Positions 17,832-25,754 of a DNA stretch of 39,105 bases are shown here, in pieces. Location: positions 1 through 39,105 of the forward strand of contig JAOZSV010000013.1 in the NCBI GenBank assembly GCA_029939505.1. Direction: 5' to 3'. Position numbers and translations under genes: made by a program. Positions within the stretch are counted from its first letter, which is position 1. The number at the start of each line of letters is the position of its first letter. The notes beneath the pieces were generated by a model, which saw only the letters and a list, made by a program, of their open reading frames with translations, had not been told where the DNA came from and made no database searches. The DNA comes from Thiotrichaceae bacterium. GTDB taxonomy: Bacteria > Pseudomonadota > Gammaproteobacteria > Beggiatoales > Beggiatoaceae.

Positions 17832-17931
17832 TTAAATTAAGTAACTTCCTAAAAATATAAACTGCTGGACATCTATTTTAGCCTCTTCATAATGGCGACG
17901 TGCTGCATTTTTATAGTTAGTCAGTGTTCAT
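17832..17931 (-). pseudogene. Frameshifted second copy of the small ORF N-terminus
   Basis: Reading leftward from an ATG at 17931, the DNA matches the start of the 46-residue small ORF at 10069 over about 45 bp, including the upstream AATAAATGAACAC. Four extra bases after the fourth codon create an immediate stop. Past the insertion the frame reads NAARRHYEEAKIDVQQF and then ends at a TAA (17832-17834). Similarity to the small ORF stops after the RRHY codons. It is a relic of a gene of the same family upstream of the pPIWI-RE operon. Confidence 0.65.
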
Positions 17932-18062
17932 TTATTTGTTATAACTCATGGCCAGTTTTCTTGTTACCCAACCGATAAGAATTATCGGTATTTTTAATTT
18001 CTTTTAAATCAAACAGTTAAAATTATTTTGTCTGGTGTCCAACGCTTCAGCTTTGGGTTATT

Positions 18063-18260
18063 TATAGACGTTCAGATAAATCATTTCACAAGGGCGAACA
18101 CACAGGATTCGATTCGAGGTTCAAGTTATAGAAAAAACTTGAACCTCGAATTTCGTTTTTCTTCAAAAAACGAAAACCTCGAATGCCCCTACGTCAAACA
18201 AATATGGTAGGGGCATACCTGTCCCTGCCCTTTCTGAAATGATTTATCTGAACGTCTATA
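18063..18260. mobile_element. 198-bp element with perfect 25-bp terminal inverted repeats (TATAGACGTTCAG...)
   Basis: Positions 18063-18087 and 18236-18260 are exact reverse complements. The interior holds two CGAGG-family hairpins in series (about 18113-18185), the second lacking its left CGAGG arm, and a GTAGGGGCATACC tract. There is no coding capacity. A fragment of the same end occurs at about 23340-23364. Confidence 0.75.
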
Positions 18261-18429
18261 GACTTTCAGGTAAATAACTTCAAAAAACCTGTCAGGTATT
18301 CAAGACCTGACAGGTTATCGTGTGATCGAGGCTAAAGTTTTTTGAATTCGAGGTTTTAGTTTTTTTTTTCAAAAAACTAAAACCTCGAAAAACTTTTAGC
18401 CTCGATCGTTATTTTTCTGAATATCTATA
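18257..18429. mobile_element. Second element with related TATAGAC...TTCAG ends, abutting the first
   Basis: The left end TATAGACTTTCAGGTAAAT shares its TATA with the right end of the preceding element. The right end (ending 18429) is an imperfect reverse complement. It contains an AACCTGTCAGGT palindrome (18286-18316) and the nested hairpin at 18324-18407. Confidence 0.55.
18324..18407. repeat. Hairpin inserted in the loop of another hairpin
   Basis: The outer arms GATCGAGGCTAAAGTTTTT and their complement enclose a complete inner CGAGGTTTTAGTTTTT hairpin (about 18347-18389). Both arms of each stem pair separately. Confidence 0.8.
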
Positions 18430-18501
18430 TAGGTCGTTTTGGAATCCAAAAACACCCAAAGCTGAAGCGTTGGACTCCAAAAATATCCAAAGCATTCACC
18501 A

Positions 18502-18543
18502 TTCGAGGCTAAAGTTTTTCTTTAAAAAAACTTTAGCCTCGAA
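18502..18543. repeat. CGAGGCTAAAG-type hairpin downstream of the TPR/RodZ-like gene
   Basis: TTCGAGGCTAAAGTTTTT pairs with AAAAACTTTAGCCTCGAA. It lies just past the stop codon of the minus-strand gene starting at 20490 and could end its transcript. Just upstream (about 18434-18482) is a GAAGCGTTGGACTCC repeat unit. Confidence 0.8.
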
Positions 18544-18558
18544 ACCATTAACCATTAA

Positions 18559-20490
18559 TCATTCATCACCGACGATAAAGAGATTTTTATTTCCATCCCG
18601 TTTGGGATATGCGGTTATCTGATTGACATCACAATCATATTCAACATATACCCCGCCAATATTACCCACTTTCATATAAAATGGTGGTTTGCCTTTTAAG
18701 GGTAATATTTCACCTTTCTTGCCAATTCCTTCATATAATATTTTTTCGCCACTTTTGTCAGTGACTCTTAACCATGATCTCTTTTTAAAATGCACACATA
18801 AGTTTTGAGAAGTTTTTAAGTTTTGAGCCGGGATAATGGGAGGCACAGGTTTTTTTTCTATTACAGGTTCATTGCGTTTCGCAGGTTCACTGCGAACGAT
18901 AATTTCTTGAACCGGTATTTTAGATATTTCGTTGTTGTTGAAAGAAATTTGCCATGATAATGCCCCTAAAATAATTAAAATGAGGGCAAGAATAAATGAG
19001 CCAACGATAGGCAAAAAGTTGACTTGTTTTTTCTTATCCCGTCGTGCAAGAATTGCTTCTACTTGTTCTTGGACATTTTGTTCTTGGACCTTTTTTTCAT
19101 TAAGCTCTGTTGAATCTTTGTCAACCGTATTTTTGAATTCATTTTCAACCTGAGACAAAGCGTGTTCTTTAAATGTTAATTCCGTTTTCAATTGTGCGAT
19201 TTTTTGCTGATATTGATTAGCGGTTTCGTCTTTTTCCTTTGCTAATTTTTCGGCATTAATTAAAGCGTTCTTTTCTTGAGTAATATGCTGTTTTAATTCT
19301 TCTCCTTTTTGACGAGATTCTGTCAGTTCTTCTTTTGCCGCCGCAAGTGCATTTTTTTCATTTTCAATGGTTCCTGCCAATTCTTGTATATTTTTACGAG
19401 ATTCGATCAATTCTTTTTCACTATTCGCCCGCGCATTTTTTTCCTGTTCAAGAAGTTGATGAGATTCCGTGAGTGTTTTTTCACTATTCAGCCGCGCATT
19501 TTTTTCCTCTTCAAGAAGTCGTGTCAACGCTTGCATCTGTAAACGTGATTCGTTCAATTCATTCGCATACTGGTGCATTGTTTTAATGACATTGATAACA
19601 TCTGTTTCTTTCACGGATAAATGCAAATACTGATTCGTATTTTGAGAATTGGCTTCTAATGCAACGGCAGATGTTTCCTTATCATCCTTTTTCAATTCTA
19701 AGGATTGTCGAGATTCAACAAACTGATCGTTAGGATATAATTGTTCCAAATCGTCAGCCCAATCGCGCTGTTCTGGAAATTCCTTTGCCAATTGGCGCAA
19801 TTGTTCCAATGCTTCTTCATAGCGATTAGTTTGTTTAGCGTCATTGATGACTTTCAATCGCGTATCAATTTCATCATCAAGTATTTCTTGTTTGATTTGA
19901 TCCCAATCTCGCGCCCTTGGATATTCCTCAGCTAAGTGCTGCACTTGTTGCAACGCCTCTTTATAGTTAGCTTGTGCCACCTTATTGATAACTTTCAATC
20001 GCGTATCAATTTCACGATGGCGTATTTCTTCTTCAAGTTTGGCTACTTGGTCCTCAAGTTGAGCGGTGCGATAATGAGTTAAAGCGGTTTCTAATTGACC
20101 TGCTTTATAAGCTTCATCACCTCGCTGTTGCCAAATTTTTTGCCAAGCACTTTTAGCCTCTAATTGTTCAGCATCCAGTTCAAATACCTGCTTATAAAGT
20201 TTAAGCTGTTCAGTTTCATCATCACAAGCATTTGCTAACGCTAATAAAGATTTAATTAACCGAGGGCGTGCTGCTGCTGGCTGAGATTGATATAGCTTTT
20301 CTAATATTTCACGGGCTTCAGCCGCCTGCCCTTGTGCGAGTAGAACATCAGCCAGTAATTGATTAGCTCCCAGATGATTGGGGTTGAAATTGACTGCTCG
20401 ACGCAGAGGTGAGCTTGCGGCTGTCAACAAGTCTTTCTTATATTGACCAGAAAAAAGTTTAATATTTTCAAGTAGTTCTTTATACAACAT
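18559..20490 (-). CDS. TPR / coiled-coil / single-pass membrane protein with RodZ-like C-terminal domain
   Basis: The 643-residue protein has N-terminal TPR-like helices (about 34-150, such as ANQLLADVLLAQGQAAEAREIL). Two copies of a 48-residue unit with REIDTRLKVIN and EALQQ...RDW follow (about 158-196 and 206-244). A long Glu/Lys coiled coil spans about 300-485 with repeated EKNARANSEK-type segments. A membrane helix spans about 491-513 (FLPIVGSFILALILIILGAL). After a Pro/Lys linker, the domain at about 563-640 (SWLRVTDKSGEKILYEG, KPPFYMKVGNIGGVYVEY) resembles the C-terminal DUF4115 domain of RodZ, which is periplasmic there. The predicted topology is cytoplasmic N-terminus, periplasmic C-terminus. 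It lacks the RodZ helix-turn-helix domain, so it is not RodZ. The function is unknown, possibly an envelope scaffold. Confidence 0.7.
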   Translation of the reverse strand: MLYKELLENIKLFSGQYKKDLLTAASSPLRRAVNFNPNHLGANQLLADVLLAQGQAAEAREILEKLYQSQPAAARPRLIKSLLALANACDDETEQLKLYKQVFELDAEQLEAKSAWQKIWQQRGDEAYKAGQLETALTHYRTAQLEDQVAKLEEEIRHREIDTRLKVINKVAQANYKEALQQVQHLAEEYPRARDWDQIKQEILDDEIDTRLKVINDAKQTNRYEEALEQLRQLAKEFPEQRDWADDLEQLYPNDQFVESRQSLELKKDDKETSAVALEANSQNTNQYLHLSVKETDVINVIKTMHQYANELNESRLQMQALTRLLEEEKNARLNSEKTLTESHQLLEQEKNARANSEKELIESRKNIQELAGTIENEKNALAAAKEELTESRQKGEELKQHITQEKNALINAEKLAKEKDETANQYQQKIAQLKTELTFKEHALSQVENEFKNTVDKDSTELNEKKVQEQNVQEQVEAILARRDKKKQVNFLPIVGSFILALILIILGALSWQISFNNNEISKIPVQEIIVRSEPAKRNEPVIEKKPVPPIIPAQNLKTSQNLCVHFKKRSWLRVTDKSGEKILYEGIGKKGEILPLKGKPPFYMKVGNIGGVYVEYDCDVNQITAYPKRDGNKNLFIVGDE

Positions 20491-20617
20491 GGCTCAAATT
20501 AGCGTAAAACGAATAGAATTGATTTGAGAAAAGATTGAAATTCTTGACGATGAACGTTATCATTATCTTTGTCCTTATCCTGAGTACAACAGATTAACAG
20601 TATAAATGGATTAAATC

Positions 20618-20659
20618 GACGAGGATAACGTTTTTTTTCAAAAAAACGTTATCCTCGTC
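20618..20659. repeat. CGAGGATAACG-type hairpin
   Basis: GACGAGGATAACGTTTTTT pairs perfectly with its complement; the stem word differs from other family members but both arms changed together. It lies in a 600-nt gene-free stretch (20491-21090). Confidence 0.85.
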
Positions 20660-20753
20660 ATCAATTCATCGCATTAATGTGACATAACGTTTTTTCAAAT
20701 CTGTCTTTGTACAGAAAATTTAATATTAAAATCAATTAGTTACAATAAAATAA

Positions 20754-20938
20754 CGATTCAGCGGTTAGCCTTGAAATCAATTTCAAGGCGGAAAGCTAAA
20801 GTCTGTTAAAACAGACTAACTAATTAGAAAGTTTAGCTGAACCTGCTTTGGCTTTTAGCCTTGAAATTGATTTCAAGGTTGAGTCGTTATTTAAATTTTT
20901 TTGTTTCAGACCTGCCAGGTTTTCAAAACCTGGCAGGT
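20754..20938. repeat. GCCTTGAAAT / AGTCTG palindromic repeat element and an ACCTGCCAGGT palindrome
   Basis: TTAGCCTTGAAATCAATTTC and a mirrored CCTTGAAATTGATTTCAAGG flank an AGTCTGTTAAAACAGACT hairpin (about 20800-20817) and a CCTGCTTTGGCTTTT tail. A shorter relative with AGTCTGCTAAAGCAGACT lies at 32920-32975. The palindrome at 20910-20938 (ACCTGCCAGGTTTT and complement) has a cousin at 18286-18316. No gene is seen between 20491 and 21090. Confidence 0.7.
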
Positions 20939-21090
20939 ATTAACGACATTTTTGGAGTTAGTAACCTAAATGAGTGATAAATATTATATCTAAAAGTCTG
21001 CTTTAAGAAATCTTCTCAAAAAATCGGATTTCTAAATAAACGGCGAAGAGTTTTGCAAGAAGCTCTAAGAACTAGAGATAACTTTATAAT

Positions 21091-21912
21091 ATGGAAAACG
21101 TTCAATTATTACTCTATGTGGAAAATGAAAGTGATGCTATTTTGGTCAAACAACTGTTTAAAACGGCTCATTATCCAATAGAACACATCGAAATTTTACC
21201 ATCAAATGGAAAAAAGAATCTGGCTCATTTTCTTAAAAAGGCTTGGAAATTAAAGGAGATCAAATATGCCGCTCTTGTTAATTTCGACTCAATGACGGTT
21301 TTTGACGCAATGGAACAAGCGAAAAAATGCCTCGGAAATCCAGAAACTCAAGTGTTTTGTGCTGTGCCTACCATCGAAGCTTGGCTTTTTGCTGATATTG
21401 AAGCGGCGAAAAGAAAGGTTTATAGTGAGCATGGGCGCAGACTACTTAATAGGGTTTCTTTGCCTGAAGAAATATCACATCCAAGACGACTCGCTTACTC
21501 CGTTTTTAGGCAACAAAAAGTTGAGCAATACGCCTCCGTTTTCGAGAATGTTGATATTGAAATTGCGACATCAAGATCGCCTTCCCTCAGAATATTCCTA
21601 GAAGGCATAGGTAAAATATTAAATCTTGAGAATATTCCGACCGCCAATACCTATTTTCGTCATATTAATAGGGATGTGATTTCTAACTTATTAAGTGAAG
21701 TTCCATCAACCAATGCTGTCATTTATCGCACAATAGAAGGTACCAGTATCACCGCTGAAGAAATGATAAGACTTTTGCGAGAAGGCTCGCCACTGGGACA
21801 ACAATATGCGATGGATATTCTGCGTATGGCCAAAGATATTATCACACAGAAAGCAGATGAACAACAAGTCAGCCAGTATTCAAGGCGAAAGTTTTTTGAA
21901 GAAAAACTCTAG
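21091..21912 (+). CDS. TOPRIM-like domain protein, orphan
   Basis: The 273-residue protein shows an N-terminal TOPRIM-like pattern: Glu11 after the first strand (LLLYVENESDA), then VNFDS with Asp66, and VPTIEAWLFAD with Glu96 and Asp102. The last signature is common in DUF4276/OLD-type TOPRIM proteins of ABC- or AAA-linked nucleases. The second motif reads NFDS rather than the usual DxD, so metal binding may be altered. The remainder is helical, with a C-terminal HEAT-like stretch (IRLLREGSPLGQQYAMDIL). No ATPase partner is adjacent; the neighbours are repeats and thrC. It could be a nuclease from a mobile or defence locus left without its partner. The family assignment is by motif only. Confidence 0.6.
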   Translation: MENVQLLLYVENESDAILVKQLFKTAHYPIEHIEILPSNGKKNLAHFLKKAWKLKEIKYAALVNFDSMTVFDAMEQAKKCLGNPETQVFCAVPTIEAWLFADIEAAKRKVYSEHGRRLLNRVSLPEEISHPRRLAYSVFRQQKVEQYASVFENVDIEIATSRSPSLRIFLEGIGKILNLENIPTANTYFRHINRDVISNLLSEVPSTNAVIYRTIEGTSITAEEMIRLLREGSPLGQQYAMDILRMAKDIITQKADEQQVSQYSRRKFFEEKL

Positions 21913-22017
21913 CCTCTATTTAATAAATTGTTAATAGTTAATTATTAATTGCTAATAATGAGTTTTTAGCATGAAAACGCATTCATACTCTAACATTCAC
22001 ACCTGATGAGGTTTTTT

Positions 22018-23088
22018 ATGCCAACCCGTTACACTGGACTTATCGACAAATATCGTGACTATCTACCTGTGCATGAGGACACACGAATTATTAGCCTTGC
22101 CGAAGGCAATACTCCCCTAATACGTTTACATCACATTCCCAAGTTATTAAACAAGGAGGTGAATATTTATGTGAAATATGAAGGACTTAACCCGACTAGC
22201 TCGTTTAAAGATCGGGGAATGACGATGGCAATTACTAAAGCAGTGGAAGCAGGAAGCAAGGCAACTGTTTGCGCTTCAACGGGCAACACTTCAGCCAGTG
22301 CCGCTGCCTATAGTGCGAGGGCAGGCCTCACTGCTTTTATCCTTATCCCCGAAGGCAAAATCGCGCAAGGTAAACTGGCACAAGCCATGATGCATGGTGC
22401 AGTTATTATTCAAATTCAAGGCAATTTTGATGATGGAATGCGATTAGTCAAAGAAGTCGCTGAACATGCCCCCATTACTATTGTCAATTCTATTAATCCC
22501 TACCGTTTGCAAGGTCAAAAAACCGCCGCCTTTGAAATTATTGAAGCACTGGGTAGGGCACCCGATTATCACTGTTTGCCTGTTGGCAATGCAGGGAATA
22601 TCAGTGCCTATTGGATGGGCTATACTGAATTTGCAGACATTGGCATTGTCAATAAACGACCAAAAATGTGTGGTTATCAAGCCACTGGTGCCGCCCCGTT
22701 TTTGCGTGGACATCCCGTCGAACATCCGGAAACGATAGCCACAGCTATTCGTATCGGTAATCCCCAAAGTTGGGATAAAGCCGTTAACGCCCAACAAATA
22801 TCAGGTGGCTGGTTTGACGAATTTACTGATGAAGAGATTTTAGCGGCGCAAAAGTTATTAGCCGAAAAAGAGGGTATTTTTTGTGAACCGGCTTCCGCTA
22901 TTTCAGTCGCTGGTGCAATGAAAGATATTAAAAATGGTCAAATTCCAGAAGGCAGCATAGTCACTTGCACTCTAACAGGGCATGGTTTAAAAGATCCCGA
23001 TACCGCAATTCGCCAAAGTACGACTGCTCTTATTAACGTGAAAGCGAAACTTGAAGAAGTTAAAGCGGCGATATTGAAAAATATGTGA
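22018..23088 (+). CDS. thrC: Threonine synthase
   Basis: This PLP enzyme converts O-phosphohomoserine and water to threonine and phosphate, the last step of threonine synthesis. The PLP lysine is Lys64 in [30 protein letters not shown] and [14 protein letters not shown] are the cofactor and substrate loops. I place the start at the ATG at 22018: it has a GAGG ribosome site six bases upstream, whereas the in-frame ATG at 22006 would contain that site. The protein is 356 residues, the length of the short (class II, Thermus/Bacillus-like) threonine synthases. It is a stand-alone gene; hom and thrB are not in the window. Confidence 0.95.
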   Translation: MPTRYTGLIDKYRDYLPVHEDTRIISLAEGNTPLIRLHHIPKLLNKEVNIYVKYEGLNPTSSFKDRGMTMAITKAVEAGSKATVCASTGNTSASAAAYSARAGLTAFILIPEGKIAQGKLAQAMMHGAVIIQIQGNFDDGMRLVKEVAEHAPITIVNSINPYRLQGQKTAAFEIIEALGRAPDYHCLPVGNAGNISAYWMGYTEFADIGIVNKRPKMCGYQATGAAPFLRGHPVEHPETIATAIRIGNPQSWDKAVNAQQISGGWFDEFTDEEILAAQKLLAEKEGIFCEPASAISVAGAMKDIKNGQIPEGSIVTCTLTGHGLKDPDTAIRQSTTALINVKAKLEEVKAAILKNM

Positions 23089-23195
23089 GTTTGAAATCCA
23101 AAGCGAACGCTTTGGATTGCATGAAATCTTAATAGCAATTGAAGTGTGGGTATGTGAATTAAGGAACGTGCATGAAATTAAAAATGCTTCAATTG

Positions 23196-23339
23196 ATGAA
23201 CCTATCGAGCCTATTCAAAAATGCGGAACAATGAATAAAAATCGTTTGGTTTTTAACCAAAAAACGAGGGTTAAGAAATCCGATTTTTTGAAAAAATCGG
23301 ATTTCTGATCTGCGAAAATGAATAGTGGGATAGGTTCAT
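23196..23339. mobile_element. MITE copy 1, TIR ATGAACCTATC..CCTATTC
   Basis: The left end ATGAACCTATCGAGCCTATT (from 23196) pairs with the right end AATAGTGGGATAGGTTCAT (ending 23339). The interior has a CGTTTGGTTTTTAACC-type hairpin and the AGAAATCCGATTTTTT palindrome (23274-23306). The same end and interior palindrome recur at 31250-31379. Confidence 0.75.
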
Positions 23340-23374
23340 GAAATGATTTTTCTGAAAATCTATATATTATAGAG

Positions 23375-23448
23375 TGGAGCGGGTGATGGGAATCGAACCC
23401 ACGCTATCAGCTTGGGAAGCTGAAGTTCTACCATTGAACTACACCCGC
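23375..23448 (-). tRNA. tRNA-Gly, anticodon CCC
   Basis: On the minus strand the gene begins GCGGGTGTAGTTCAATGG and ends with CACCCGC, a discriminator T and an encoded CCA. The anticodon stem TCAGC/GCTGA holds the loop TTCCCAA, giving anticodon CCC (codon GGG). The T arm GTGGGTTCGATTCCCAT is canonical. It is 74 nt long, as in E. coli tRNA-Gly(CCC). Confidence 0.95.
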
Positions 23449-23512
23449 TCATCAGGAAGGATTCAAGCATATTACCAAAATTTTTTTCAATAGTCAAGTA
23501 GGTGAAACAAAA

Positions 23513-23716
23513 ATGATGGAAATTTTTTTAAACGGTAAAGCGCAATCCGTTGAAAACAATCTCCGTATTTCCGCTTTGATAAAAAAATTAAACTTAGAAA
23601 ACAAACGGTTAGCGGTTGAAGTCAATAATGACATTGTCCCGCGTAGTCAGTTTGAAAGTCATGTTTTATCAGCAGGAGATAAGGTGGAAATTGTACATGC
23701 CATTGGTGGTGGCTAA
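23513..23716 (+). CDS. thiS: Sulfur carrier protein ThiS
   Basis: The small ubiquitin-like protein (67 residues, or 66 from the second Met) carries the sulfur for the thiazole ring of thiamin as a C-terminal thiocarboxylate. The NGK near the N-terminus, NNDIVPRSQ in the middle and the GDKVEIVHAIGGG end are standard; the terminal Gly-Gly is the modified site. An AGGTG ribosome site is just upstream. thiG, thiF and thiE are not adjacent, which is uncommon because thiS usually leads thiG. Confidence 0.92.
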   Translation: MMEIFLNGKAQSVENNLRISALIKKLNLENKRLAVEVNNDIVPRSQFESHVLSAGDKVEIVHAIGGG

Positions 23717-23757
23717 TTGTTAATTAGATCACTCGCAAAAATTAATATTCGAGGGAG

Positions 23758-23936
23758 GTTCTTGCCAAACTCTGAACACACGAGGTTTAAGAAATCCGAT
23801 TTTTGAAAAAAATCGGATTTCTAAATCTAAACTCGAAAAAGCGAGTTTTGCAAGAGGATCGAGGTTCAATTTTTTTTCAAAAAACTCAAGTCGAGGCGCT
23901 AACGTTTTTTCTTTAAAAAAACGTTAGCCTCGACTC
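23758..23936. repeat. Compound hairpin block between thiS and the nucleotidyltransferase gene
   Basis: TTAAGAAATCCGATTTTT and its complement (about 23787-23824) sit inside an outer CTTGCCAAACTC / GAGTTTTGCAAG pair. Two CGAGG hairpins follow: one with mismatched arms (CGAGGTTCAA against CTCAAGTCGAG, about 23869-23895) and one of CTAACG type (about 23891-23934). The first part is an inverted copy of 29520-29585. Confidence 0.75.
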
Positions 23937-23944
23937 GAAAACAG

Positions 23945-24634
23945 TTATTCTGCATCAAACTGCTCAAGATTTTGGATTTCACCCGTTGCTAAATATAAAT
24001 CCCATTCATGGCTATGTTGCTCGACAATGAGTTGTTGTAGTGCAGATGGTTTGAAACGTACAATGGGTTTGCCATCTGTACTGCTACGATGCGTTACTCG
24101 AATATCGGCGACTGGATAAACTGATAATTCAATGGGAAAAATACGTTCATAATAGATATGCGTATAATCCTTATATTCACCCGCAACATGAATGGTAACT
24201 TCCCTTGTTTCAAAACGCCATCCGAGATAGTGAACATAAAGTTTAATTTCCTCAATACTATCAGTGAAGACGTGTAAATCAATATCGCTGCCACGTCGTA
24301 CATGTCCAGTACTCACTGAACCTATCAATCTTGGCTTAAATAGTTCAAGGGCATTCATTGTTTCAAGGGCAATGACGCGCATAGCAAAGAGGCGTTGTTG
24401 GCTAAGTTCGCCCTCTGTGATTTGGGTAAGCTCTCTGAGTGCGGCTTGAATTTCACCATTTGATGGCAAATCTTGGGGGCGGTAACGCATATTTTTAGCA
24501 CCACCACGTCCAAAGAGGCGTTTAGCTGCCAGACGTTTAGCATTGAAATATTGATCAACGCTCTCTTCATACATTAATCGAGCGGCTTCGTTGGCGATGC
24601 TTTGACGTAGAAGACTGGTACGTTGTTTCTTCAT
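23945..24634 (-). CDS. Nucleotidyltransferase-domain protein paired with an HD hydrolase
   Basis: The 229-residue protein has a Pol beta-type nucleotidyltransferase motif, Gly105-Ser106 then Asp117-Ile-Asp119 (GSVSTGHVRRGSDIDLHVF), a clean GSX10DXD. The third acidic strand is probably FPIELSVYP. The N-terminal 95 residues are helical and basic (RLAAKRLFGRGGAKNMRYRP). It lacks the C-terminal RNA-binding parts of CCA-adding enzymes and is longer than MNT antitoxins. It is 34 nt downstream of an HD-domain gene on the same strand, so the pair probably works together. The substrate is unknown. Confidence 0.75.
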   Translation of the reverse strand: MKKQRTSLLRQSIANEAARLMYEESVDQYFNAKRLAAKRLFGRGGAKNMRYRPQDLPSNGEIQAALRELTQITEGELSQQRLFAMRVIALETMNALELFKPRLIGSVSTGHVRRGSDIDLHVFTDSIEEIKLYVHYLGWRFETREVTIHVAGEYKDYTHIYYERIFPIELSVYPVADIRVTHRSSTDGKPIVRFKPSALQQLIVEQHSHEWDLYLATGEIQNLEQFDAE

Positions 24635-24668
24635 AGACTTTGAGCTTGCTTTAAGCAGATTGAGTGGT

Positions 24669-25202
24669 TTAGCTATGAGGCTGAAGACTGGAATAGTGCT
24701 TGATAAGAATATTGATAGCGTCTTTGGGAGTTATAACGGTAGCCAGTGGTGAACGTCCCTTCAAATCCCATTTGCGTAATAATTCAAGATCACGGAGTTG
24801 AGGAGTATTGTGTAGCTGGCTACGGGTGCGCTTGGGCGCAGTGAGCAGGTGTAGATGGTGGCGGATAAGCCACACAATACGGGGGGAAAGTATTCCTTCC
24901 AATTCATTGGCACCGATTTGAGCATGATTAGGGGTACTCTCGGCTTTGCCAATATCATGCAAAAGCGCGGCTGCCCATAGTTCTGGATCAGAGCAATTTT
25001 TGTATGCCAGTTGGAATACTTGTAGCGAATGATAGAGGGCATCCCCTTCAGGATGATAACGCGGGTTCTGATACACTCCATCAAGGGAAGTCAACAAAAA
25101 GTAAAGATGTTTTTTAAGCAGAAATAGATCGTTAATATCTGTTTGACTGATTGGCTTTTCAAGTAAAGCGGAATTGATATTAATACATTGTTTTTTTCTC
25201 AT
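24669..25202 (-). CDS. HD-domain phosphohydrolase
   Basis: The 177-residue protein shows the metal-binding HD pattern: His50 and His58 in YHPEGDALYHSLQVFQ, His82-Asp83 in ALLHDIGKAEST, and His93. The arrangement resembles the HD part of bacterial CCA-adding enzymes (EGD..H, LLHDIGK, H..G). A separate nucleotidyltransferase follows, so the two genes look like a split version of an NTase-HD protein. Activity is probably phosphatase or phosphodiesterase on a nucleotide or RNA end. The upstream 360 nt (25203-25560) hold only a GAAGCGTTGGATTCC repeat (about 25354-25385) and the tRNA-Ser promoter. Confidence 0.8.
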   Translation of the reverse strand: MRKKQCININSALLEKPISQTDINDLFLLKKHLYFLLTSLDGVYQNPRYHPEGDALYHSLQVFQLAYKNCSDPELWAAALLHDIGKAESTPNHAQIGANELEGILSPRIVWLIRHHLHLLTAPKRTRSQLHNTPQLRDLELLRKWDLKGRSPLATVITPKDAINILIKHYSSLQPHS

Positions 25203-25516
25203 TTAAACCGGGATGCCCCGGCGGGCTTTAATAAAAATAGTCGAAATTGAATCAATTTGAAGTCGTTATCAGTTATCCTTATGGCTTAAAAAAATTCATT
25301 CTAACAAAAAAAAATTATTTTCACAATAGAAATATGAATTAAGAATTGAAATTTTGGAGTCCAAAGCTGAAGCGTTGGATTCCAGAAAAAAACTTATTTC
25401 CCTATTTAAAATTTTAACATATTGATTTTAAATAAGTTTAATTAAAATAATTGACATAAATCCTGTCAATTCTGATCAATTTTAATAATTGGTGTTAAAA
25501 AAAATGTAAAAAACAC

Positions 25517-25545
25517 TTGCAAAATGAATTTTTTTCAGTAATAAT
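25517..25545 (+). promoter_or_regulatory. Candidate sigma-70 promoter of tRNA-Ser
   Basis: TTGCAA (25517-25522) and TAATAA(T) (25539-25545) are separated by 16 bp. Initiation would fall a few bases before the mature tRNA at 25561. Assigned by eye. Confidence 0.45.
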
Positions 25546-25560
25546 AGCATCATCCCAATT

Positions 25561-25651
25561 GGAGAGGTGGCTGAGCGGTCTAAAGCGACGGTCTTGAAAA
25601 CCGTTGAAGGGTAATACTCTTCCGAGGGTTCGAATCCCTCCCTCTCCGCCA
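25561..25651 (+). tRNA. tRNA-Ser, anticodon TGA
   Basis: A class II tRNA with acceptor stem GGAGAGG/CCTCTCC, discriminator G and encoded CCA. Loop CTTGAAA gives anticodon TGA (codons UCA and relatives). The long variable arm (GAAGGGTAATACTCTTC region) and T arm GAGGGTTCGAATCCCTC fit tRNA-Ser. It is 91 nt with CCA. Confidence 0.96.
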
Positions 25652-25754
25652 ATTCCTACCTACCTTAAAATATTAAGATTAAATCTTAATTTAATTTTAA
25701 TACTCACTCTATTTTCATTCACTCTTATCTTAATACTTCTTAAAAACCTCAGAG

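Noticed and set aside
18028-18210. 60-codon plus-strand frame
   Set aside because: It reads through an AACGC repeat and two hairpins within an inverted-repeat element.
18559-20490. RodZ itself
   Set aside because: Only the C-terminal domain is similar; the helix-turn-helix is absent and TPR and coiled-coil regions replace it.
23117-23308. 63-codon frame after thrC
   Set aside because: It is mostly MITE copy 1 and its palindrome, with no coding features.
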